Part shown: positions 1 to 7,922 of the stretch, piece by piece
How the letters are laid out: every line of letters begins with the position of its first letter
Position numbering within the stretch: the stretch's first letter is position 1
Assembly: GCF_000188695.1 (NCBI RefSeq)
Contig: NW_004754932.1
Span: 1,318,438-1,333,921 of the forward strand
Length of the DNA stretch: 15,484 nt
DNA from: Salpingoeca rosetta
Taxonomy: Eukaryota; Opisthokonta; Choanoflagellata; Craspedida; Salpingoecidae
Reading direction: 5' to 3'
The notes under the pieces: model-generated
Told to the model about the DNA's origin: nothing
The model's input: only the letters and a program-made list of their open reading frames with translations
Database searches by the model: none
Position numbers and translations under genes: made by a program

Positions 1-69
<69 letters not shown>

Positions 70-121
70 CGCGTGTGTGTGTGTGGGTGCGTGTGGTGGG
101 TGCGTGCGTGTGTGTGTGTGT
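1..121. repeat. (GT)n microsatellite at left edge
   Basis: Perfect GT repeat for about the first 64 bases, then interrupted by GC-containing variants. It continues beyond the window. On the sense strand of the SH2 gene it reads (CA)n and probably lies inside that gene's next intron. Confidence 0.97.
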
Positions 122-247
122 GAACATCGATGAGAGCCACATCAACACAAAAGAACCAAAGGCAAGCATCCTATCCTGCTCAGCGGCTTTCTTCACTCCC
201 CATCCTCCGCCTCCACCGAAAACCAACATCGCACGTGTGCAACAAAC

Positions 248-1698
248 CGGGGGTGCGCGGTGACTGGAGCCACGATTCTTGTCGTCAATTGCTTCGTACA
301 AATCCTCGTCGGGCTGCTCAGTGTCAAGGTCTTCATACAGATCCTGTTCACCCGGGTGCTGTTGGTGCTGTTGGTGCCGTTGGTGCTGGTGCATGGGCCG
401 CGTGTTTGCTGGTGGGAGAGGTGGTGGCGCACGTGTTGATGTTGCAGGGAGCGGCACACCAAAGTCGACCGCAGATGCATCGTCCTCTGGGCTGTCTGGG
501 ATCTGACCATATGTGGGCTCGTTGCCACCTAGCAGCGTTGCGCCAGGCCGCAGCGTGTTGACCTTTCCGTAGTTCTCTGTGGGCGCTTGTGCCACCGGGG
601 TGGTGGTGTTGGTGGTGGTTGATGATGATGATGATGGTGGTGGTGGCGGCGGCAGCGGACGTTGTGGCGAGAGGGCGGCGGGCCTGGCTGATGTGGGGAC
701 GGGAGGCGGCCTGCTCGACTGTGCGCTTGGAGGCTCGTCGATGCTCTCGTACACTTCCTGGTCTTGGATCATGGGCACAGCGGACGGCTGGTCTGGAGAC
801 GCGGCGTTTGGGTTGACATGGAGGGGTTTGAGGACAATCAGCTCTCCTTCTGAAGACATGCCGCTGGACATGGCAGACTGCAACAGCAACCCGATAGTGG
901 GGAATGTGTTTCCCTCCACCAAGTAGTATTGCCCTCCCGCCTGCGTGTGTGTATGTGTGCGTGTGTGTGAGTGAAAGCATGTGTGTGCGTGAAAGCATGC
1001 GTGTGCGTGAAAGCATGTGTGTGTGAAAGGGAGGATAAACAGGACGTTACGTTGTTACTTCAGACACCCTTACATCCACATCAACACCCAAAGCAGGAAC
1101 GCTCACCCCAGTCCAAAACACCGCACTAACCTCGGAGATGCGAAAGTTTCTGATAAAGGGGCCTTGCTTGATCACGAGCGTGTAGACGCCTGGGGCGGAT
1201 TGCGATTCCCGCACGAGAAAGTGGCCATGCTCGACATCTGCGGTCACGCAGTGAGCATGCATGATGAGGCGTGATTGGCGGTGGAGGGGGAGCAAAGGAA
1301 TCAACGAGTGTGTCATCATGATAACATGCATACGTGTGCGTATGCGAGTACGTGTGTGTGTGCGTGTGTGTATGTGTGTGTATGTGTGTGTGTGTATGTG
1401 TGTATGTGTGTGTGTGTGCGTGTCAGTGCGTGCCTGTATGTGTGTCAGTGGAAAGAGAACACAGGCACATGAAGAACGCATCGAAAGCAAGCAAGCACAG
1501 CAATCAATCAATCCAGCAGCCAAGCACACGTCAAGGGCTCACACAACAAGCACACGCATAGCAAGCGCACACATGGCAAACAAGAAAGGCCAGCTTGGAT
1601 GAGTGTGGGCATGACTGACGTGGTTGGTGCATGTACTGATCACACTCGTCGCGTTGCATGGATCCCGCAAACCATGGCTCTGCGTTTAGGTTGTCCAT
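248..1698 (-). CDS. SH2-domain adaptor-like protein with ITAM-like tail (3' partial)
   Basis: Predicted intracellular phosphotyrosine-signalling adaptor. Exons on the minus strand: 1698-1620, 1237-1131 and 940 to about 248, with phases 1 and 0 agreeing at the two joins (donors GTCAGT and GTTAGT). The start ATG at 1698 has A at -3 and G at +4, and an in-frame TAG lies 24 nt upstream. The SH2 domain spans about residues 8-90: it opens with PWFAG (W9), has the pTyr-binding motif FLVRES (R36) and closes with GGQYYLVEG...TIGLLLQ. Spliced exons restore the whole fold; no single frame contains it. The tail (about 100-285) is Pro/Ser/Thr-rich with an SH3-type ligand RPLPPPP near 156 and five Yxx(I/L/V) motifs: YESI (126), YGKV (186), YGQI (206), YEDL (264) and YEAI (277). 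The last donor is uncertain (GTTTGT at 247, or sites at 273, 264 or 234), and the frame stays open towards the window edge, so more exons probably follow. The exact orthologue is not recognised. Confidence 0.85.
941..1130 (-). repeat. SH2 gene intron 2 with AC-rich 3' end and 18-bp repeats
   Basis: A 190-bp intron with donor GTTAGT (sense) and acceptor ACGCAG. Its 3' half on the sense strand is AC-rich. On the plus strand positions 971-1029 hold about three copies of an 18-bp unit built on GTGAAAGCATG(T/C)GTGTGC. Confidence 0.8.
1238..1619 (-). repeat. SH2 gene intron 1 with (CA)n tract
   Basis: A 382-bp intron between the two exons that encode the N-terminal half of the SH2 domain. Plus-strand positions about 1335-1443 are GT-rich, so (CA)n on the sense strand. 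The remainder shows no coding signal on either strand. Confidence 0.8.
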
Positions 1699-2335
1699 GC
1701 TGCGCTGTACATTTGGTTCCTATCTATGCTGGCTGTACTATGTATGTTGCTCCCGTGGTTGTTTGCAGGCAGATCCCGAGCAGGTTGCGGCCGGGGGGAC
1801 GGCAGCACCAGCGAGGTTGATGTCACCAACTTGAAGAAGAGGCACACCCCCCCTCTCCGTCTGTTGCCTCGAACCCTCGAACCCTCGCCTTCTTTGCCTT
1901 GCCTGGTGTTGTTGTTGTTGTTGGCGGCTGCAGCACACACAGGACCAACCAGGCGCAAATTGCACAGAATAAGCAAGCAGCAATGAGTCGATGCACATTT
2001 AATTTTTCACGTTGTCCGGACAACCCAACCCGCCACAACGCGACCCTCGCGGTAGTTTTTGCTTCTGCACCCACGACATGAAAACGAAACAACGTTCAGC
2101 GCATGATGTGGCTGCGCGAAGTGAGAGGCGGCTGATGTGAGCACTTTTACCTCTTCTTCCTTCTTTGCCAACCAACAGCACCTGTGCTGCAAGCACAGTT
2201 TAGATCGCAGAGGACCTCTTGGATTGAGGTGGTGAGTAGTGTGGAACTGCAGCCCCCCCCCTACCACACACACACACACACACACTCGCACACATCGCTT
2301 GACCCCAAACCACTGGCAATCGATCGAATCGATCG
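1699..2335. promoter_or_regulatory. Shared divergent 5' region (SH2 gene / sulfatase)
   Basis: About 640 bp between two divergently oriented start codons. It must hold both promoters and 5' UTRs. Visible items are a short (TTG)n run near 1906-1923, a 14-bp perfect palindrome at 2011-2024, a pyrimidine tract ending in CAACAG at 2178 that could be a 3' splice site of a 5' UTR intron, a GTGAGT at 2232, a short (CA)n at about 2263-2284, and an ATCGATCG tandem at 2318-2337. No convincing TATA box. No coding exon could be supported on either strand. Confidence 0.6.
2011..2024. promoter_or_regulatory. 14-bp perfect palindrome GTTGTCCGGACAAC
   Basis: The sequence equals its own reverse complement across all 14 bases. 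It lies roughly centrally between the two divergent start codons, flanked by AT-rich sequence on one side. This would suit a dimeric transcription-factor site, but the factor is unknown. Confidence 0.4.
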
Positions 2336-3806
2336 ATGCTCACTGCTCACCGTACGTTGGCGATGACTGCGGCGGCGTGTGTCTTGGCCGTTGCCTTGCT
2401 GGCAACGCTGGCCACGCAGACGGCCCACGCGTCCAGCTCCGGCTCGGCTGCGAGAACGACAAGCGATCCGTCGCTCCATGGCCCGGTCGTGCCATCCGGT
2501 TTTTACGAGTGCTTCGTCGGTGCTTACCCATCCACCCGGTTTGCAACCGAGGATGTGGTTCGGCCTGCGGTCCTCTTCTCTGGCGTCTCGGTTCCAAATG
2601 TGAAGCGCATTGACCTGGAGTCGTGCGTGAACCTGTGCTCCTCCGTTTCCCTTGACGAGTGCGCCGGCGTGTTCTTCATCGTGGCCCCGGAGTATGCGTG
2701 CTACCTCCTGCCAAACGCGCCAGCAACAGGGCAGCCCGTGCCCACAGGCACGTCGTCCTTCACGCTGCTGCGCACGCCGCTGCAGGACCAGTTCCCACCA
2801 CAGCTTCCCACCGACGCCCTGAGGGCGTGGGTTTCGTACGACCACGTGCACGCGCGTGCAGCCAGCATGGGGTTTGCGGTTGATGCGGTTGGCGCCGTCC
2901 CTTTCGCGCCGGGCTCCCCGAGCGACTATGCCTTCCGACTGGAGATTGGCCACCTCATCCGCTCCTTCGTCTCCCGTGTCTCAGACTGCATGGCCACGTG
3001 CCTGGCAACGGCCGAATGCGACGCCCTGCACATTGTGCAGACGCGCCCGTCGTTTCAGGCCACAGCCAACTCTGGCACGCCAGGTGACGATGCCATCCCC
3101 ATCATCTGCTCGCTGCTTCGGGATGCAGAGCCACACAGGCTCACATCAACCACCTTCCACTCCTTTTCCCTCTCCCGCATCAACCTTCCTACAACCACCA
3201 CATTGACCACCACATCAACTACGACATCGAGTAGCATGCCAACCACCACATCAACTACGACATCGAGTAGCATGCCAACCACCACATCCACCACTACATC
3301 CACCACAACGTCAACCACCACATCAACCACCACGCCACCTCCTGGTGATGCAACCACAATGCATCCCCCAGCCACAACAACAACAACAACGTCCACCACT
3401 ACATCCACCACGACGTCCACCACCACCACCATGACAACAAGACCTTCGTCGTCACTGGGCCACGAGCAGTCCAGTGTATCGTCCTCATCTTCCACCTCCA
3501 CATCCTCCTCCACCTCCACGTCTTCCTCCACCTCTACGTCGTCATCATCATCAACATCCTCCTCATCATCCACATCATCGTCAACATCCACTTCATCCTC
3601 GTCATCATCAACGCCTGCGCTGTCATCGTCTGCCCCGCGTGGCATCATCCTCATGTTTGCCGATGACGTGGGTGCCGAGCGTATTGGCGCCTATGGGTCG
3701 CACCACTCCACCCCAAACGTGGATCGCCTTGCGTCGGAGGGCGCCCTCTTTTCACACTTTCACGCCCAGCCAGCATGCGTTCCTTCAAGGTGAGCTAGTG
3801 GTTCGC

Positions 3807-3898
<92 letters not shown>

Positions 3899-4048
3899 GT
3901 CTGTGTGCGTGTGTGCGTGTCTGTGTTTTGTATGGTGTCTGTGCACGTGCGCCCACATTTTTTGGCACACCACGCATGCGTACCTCCTCACTCTCTCTGC
4001 ACTGTTATGCTTCGACGATCCCCACAACACTGTCGCTCAACCTACGCC

Positions 4049-4095
<47 letters not shown>

Positions 4096-4291
4096 GTGTG
4101 CATGCGTTTCATCCCACCTGCTGGCCAGGTCGACGCTGCTGAGCGGGCGAATCCCGGTGCGCCACGGCCTCGTTGCCAATCTTGGTGGCCTTCCCCTCGA
4201 CGATCTTCAACGACAGCACTGCAGTCTCATGCGACTCATGAAGGCTGCCGGTTACTCCACCGCCCAGATCCTCAAATGGCACCTCGGTTAG

Positions 4292-4330
<39 letters not shown>

Positions 4331-6243
4331 AGATGTGTGTGCGTGTGTGTCGGATGTGTTTACCGTATGTGCAAAGTCATCACCCCATTACTTTTCGCTT
4401 TCCTTGCAATTGCTGTGCTGTGATGCCCTCCATCTCACCCCTGACATCTTTTTCTCACACGCACGCACGTACACGCACACACGTACGCATGACCATACAC
4501 ACACATACACGCACGCCAGGTGATCTGCCGCTGCAAGCGGACGGGTGCGGTATTGACGAGTACATTGTGTGGGCGCGTGAGCTTGACCGCGACAGGTACA
4601 AGGACTTTGTTGCACACACCAACCTGGATGTGACCTCCAACGACGTGTTCTCAGGCCAGGTGATGATTGATGGTGAACCCTGTGTCATTCTTTTCACTTC
4701 CCATCCATCACGTGGGGATTTGACTTCTGGTTGAAGGCCACGCCACGCACTGATTTGACACGACTGGTTTCCTCGTGTACGTCGTTCATCTCACCACACC
4801 ACCCCACTTTGCATCGTCCATTATCTATGTTACCTTGTCAGCCCTCACTTCCACTGCCGCGACACACACACAACACAACACAATACAACACAACACACAA
4901 CACACAACACAACACAACACAACACAACACAACACAACACACACACTCTCTCGCAATCACAGCCGTGGCCATGGGGAACGGGGCGACGCAACGAATGGAC
5001 CACCGTGGAGCCAGAAGGGCCACACTACGGCCCTCGCCTGGGCGTGAAGATGGTGAAAGATCTCGTGTTGCATCATGTCCAGGAGGACACGCCCTTCTTC
5101 CTGTACTACCCCATGCTGCTTGGGCACGGCTCCTTCCGGACAGGAACGCCGCCCGAGTACGACGGCAACGGCGGTGGACGCGCAGTCCGCTTCACGGCGA
5201 TGATGGAGGAGATGGACCGCATTGTTGGCGAACTGGACACGTTCTTGCAGGACGTTGGTGTGAGCAACGACACGCTGCTGCTGTTTGTCGGCGACAACGG
5301 CACCCCAGACGGCTTTGGCTCAGACGTCGACGTTCCACTGGACAACAACCTTGGAGATGGTGATGATGGCGATGACGATGCGACAACGGTCGAGCATGTG
5401 GATGGCGCCAAGTTTTCTGTCTTTGACAACGGCACGCGAGTGCCGTGCATTGTCAAGTGGCCATCTGTGATTGCTCCCGGCATCACCATCAACGCCATTG
5501 GCGACCTCACGGACATCATGACAACGCTGGCGGCGGCAGCGGGAAGAGAGGACCTGCTGTCCGATGCGTCCATCGTCTTCAACACGGGCGATGGCGACGA
5601 TGGCACGTACGGTGATGGTGGTGATGATGGTGGCGACGAGGGGAGCGTGTCGAGTGATCCGTTCTTCAGCAAGCTTGATGGCCGTTCAGTGTGGCGGAAG
5701 TTGGTGTCACTCCCTCCTGGCAGCGAGGATGGTGCCGTGGACAGTCCCAGGCTGCTTGCGGGCGAAAAGCCGTTTGTGTATGTGCAGTACCGCAAGGACG
5801 CCATTGTGCGCACACGAACGCACCTGCTGAACCAGGACGGCGCACTGTATGACGTCGACGCGCTGTACCGCCCACACCTCATCGACACCATCAACACCGT
5901 GTGCGACGCGCAGCGGTACACGCAGCTGCTGCTGCTTGAGGAGGCAGCCAACGCCACCATGCGCCACAACGACTTTGCGACGTTTTCGCCAACACGTCGC
6001 CCCACCATCGTCGATCCACGCCCAACTGTGCCGGAGTGCCGTAAGTGGCGGTGCTTCGGTGGCGCTGCCGTGTGCCGTGGGTGCAACCCTGGTTACACGC
6101 TGGATACGAGCACACACACGTGCGCGCAGTGCCGTGTGTCCAACTGCAAGGGCTGCTACCTCCGCAAGTTGGACGTGTGTCACACGTGCCAGCCAGGATA
6201 CCAGCTCCAAGACAATGGCACCACTTGTGCCCCGCTGGTTTGA
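2336..6243 (+). CDS. Secreted multidomain sulfatase (formylglycine type)
   Basis: Predicted secreted sulfate ester hydrolase of the alkaline-phosphatase-like/arylsulfatase superfamily; substrate unknown. Exons: 2336-3789, 4129-4286, 4520-4659 and 4963-6243, joined in phases 2, 1 and 0, giving 1010 aa. Order: signal peptide (to about residue 32, ...TQTAHA); two Cys-patterned regions resembling PAN/apple modules (Cys 97, 101, 109, 122 and Cys 218, 222, 228, 258); a Thr/Ser mucin-like stalk (about 285-433); the sulfatase domain (about 435-930); and a C-terminal Cys-rich growth-factor-receptor-like module (940-1010, 11 Cys). The full arylsulfatase active-site set is visible: D443, D444, C481 in CVPSRSTLLSGR (the formylglycine site), R485, K534 and H536 in KWHLG, H639, D695 and N696 in DNG, and K734. 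Acidic Asp/Gly inserts occur near 713-724 and about 780-800. The start could instead be the ATG at 2363, which has a better context (G at -3) and gives a compact signal peptide. The third junction (donor CAG/GTGATG at 4660) is the least certain. Confidence 0.93.
3187..3612 (+). repeat. Coding minisatellite: Thr then Ser/Thr mucin-like stalk
   Basis: Within sulfatase exon 1. The first half encodes TTTST repeats and includes two identical 36-bp units (3206-3277, encoding TTTSTTTSSSMP twice). The second half encodes SSSTS repeats (about 3478-3612). The frame is kept throughout, so this is an expressed, probably O-glycosylated spacer between the Cys-rich modules and the sulfatase domain. Confidence 0.9.
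3790..4128 (+). repeat. Sulfatase intron 1: (GT)n/(CTGT)n then (CA)n
   Basis: A 339-bp intron (donor GTGAGC, acceptor GGCCAG). A GT run at about 3808-3857 leads into (CTGT)n at about 3858-3898, and a (CA)n run lies at about 4051-4089, close to the acceptor. The 5' GU and 3' AC tracts are complementary in the transcript. The intron splits the codon for R485 of the catalytic motif. Confidence 0.9.
4287..4519 (+). repeat. Sulfatase intron 2: 5' (GT)n and 3' AC-rich tract
   Basis: A 233-bp intron (donor GTTAGC, acceptor CGCCAG) in phase 1. GT repeat at about 4292-4330 immediately after the donor; AC-rich sequence at about 4457-4516 immediately before the acceptor. This repeats the arrangement of the preceding intron. 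Confidence 0.85.
4660..4962 (+). repeat. Sulfatase intron 3 with (CACAA)n 3' tract
   Basis: A 303-bp intron predicted from phase-0 exons on both sides. Positions about 4861-4946 are a CACAA pentanucleotide-type repeat ending in CA, followed by CTCTCTCGCAATCACAG. No GT tract at its 5' end. The 5' boundary is the least certain of this gene. Confidence 0.7.
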
Positions 6244-6875
6244 ATGATAAGGGCTAGGGATGTGTCTGCGTGTGTGTCTGTGTGTGCCTGTGTGCGTGTG
6301 TGTGTGTGCGTGTGCGTGTGTGTCTGTGTCTGTGTGTCTGTGTGCCTGTGTGTCTGTGTGGTATGGGCATGTTGCTTGCTTGTTTGTTGCCTTCTCCCAA
6401 TGTGATTGTGATGTAGTGTCACGTAGTTACGCTGGTGACTTCACTCCCTTTGCCTCTGCTCTTTTTACGCCTTGCACTGTTCGTGTCCTTGTGACAAATG
6501 TAGTTTGCCTTTGCCCTCTTCTCTCTCTCTCTCTCTCGGTTTCTTGTGTTGGGGTGCGATGGAGTGTGATCATGCTTGTAATATGAGACTTGAATGAAAC
6601 AAATGAGCGAAGCAACGGCTACAACGCATGCCACACGCGGCACTGGTGTGTGCGCCACACGCTGATTAGAGGACAAAACCACGGCCCACAGCTCGTGCTG
6701 GGGCGACGGCATGCACATGAGATGCATAAAACGCATGCATACTTGGGCGCACGCACGCGAAAACACCACGCACGTTCACATACACACGTAAACAACGTGC
6801 ATACACGCGCGTGCATACACTCGCTGTACATGCTCTCATAAATGCTGCAACAAACACACACATGCACGCAAGGCA
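6244..6875. other. Convergent intergenic region / 3' UTRs
   Basis: About 630 bp between the stop codons of the sulfatase (+) and DBP3 (-). It holds a GT-rich repeat at about 6257-6360, a (CT)n run at about 6521-6538 and an alternating purine-pyrimidine CA/CG-rich stretch at about 6765-6870. No canonical AATAAA was found downstream of either gene, and no coding signal was seen. Confidence 0.7.
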
Positions 6876-7498
6876 CTACTCGTCGTCACTATCATCAAAG
6901 GTGATGCGGGTTGGCTGTGCATCAACAAGATCGTCTGTCGTGCGGTAGTGTGCGCCGTAAATTGGATGTACCTTCCGCTTCGTGTGCTGCCCAAACTTCA
7001 TCAGCGCCTCGGGGACCGTCACCCCAGCAGCCCGCAGGACGTTGCCCAGCCCGCCCGCGTGGTGCTTGTCGTGCTGTGTGAAGAGCGTGTGCGCCGTGCC
7101 CTTGGCGCCCGCACGACCGGTTCGTCCAATGCGGTGCACATACTCCTCAATAGTGAGCGGGAAAGTGTAGTTGATGACATACTCGACATCCGGCACGTCC
7201 AGGCCACGCGCAGCCACGTCGGTGGCAATCATCAGCGGCACCTCGCCGCTCTTGAACTCCTGCAGCACGCGGTTGCGGTCGCCCTGCGGTCGTGGGATGA
7301 GTGGTGGTCCGAGGGAGGGGTGTGGTGGTATGAGGTGGGTGGGGAGGGACAAGTGGAGAAAAATGGTGGTGAGTGGGGAGAGATGTTGATGGGCAGTGCA
7401 AGCAGCGGCACCACACACTTGATCGTGACAGACGAATGGTTGCAGCAGGCATTCCAATCACTGTTGCAAGAGCCGCTGCACACGTCAACGCAAACCAA

Positions 7499-7542
<44 letters not shown>

Positions 7543-7865
7543 CCCACGCGAATATGGGCAGGGGGGGGGGCTAGCTGACCTGTGAGAGGTCGCCGTGAAT
7601 GGCCTTTGTGTTGTATCCCTTGTACTGCAGGAACTGCTCCAGGCGCGCCGCCTCCTTCTTGTACAGCGCAAACACAAGCACCTGGTTGGTGCGTAGAGTG
7701 AAGGGAGGGGGGTGCACATTGTTGTGCGAGCATGCGTGTGAATGGGATCGAATCGGATTGGCGCTGTACCAACACCAACAACACAACCTGGTGCACATTT
7801 GCAGATGTTACGCGACAACCACGGGCACACACACATACGTACACATATATACGTACGCACGCACG

Positions 7866-7922
<57 letters not shown>

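Noticed and set aside
1..121. Telomere-like GT repeat at the window edge
   Set aside because: A plain dinucleotide repeat, without the G-run units of telomeric DNA, and identical in type to the intronic microsatellites found throughout the window.
1738..2092. Several overlapping minus-strand frames upstream of the SH2 start
   Set aside because: No domain or motif, three competing frames, and an in-frame stop just before the SH2 ATG with strong start context. An extra upstream exon remains possible but unsupported.
2179..2231. Possible non-coding 5' UTR exon of the sulfatase gene (pyrimidine tract plus CAACAG, then GTGAGT)
   Set aside because: The splice-site look is good, but no matching upstream donor exon or downstream acceptor before the ATG could be identified, so it is not annotated as an exon.
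3055..3654. 199-residue acidic minus-strand frame with Val/Asp repeats
   Set aside because: It is the reverse reading of the Thr/Ser stalk repeats of the sulfatase, where codon-periodic repeats leave the opposite strand open.
3811..4734. Long plus-strand frames starting with Cys/Val repeats
   Set aside because: The N-terminal parts are translated (GT)n and (CTGT)n of intron 1. Only their embedded pieces 4129-4286 and 4520-4659 are real exons, recognised from sulfatase motifs and phase.
5106..6086. 326-residue minus-strand open frame
   Set aside because: It is antisense to the last sulfatase exon, Ser/Pro-rich and without motifs. The plus strand has the sulfatase metal ligands and Cys-rich module.
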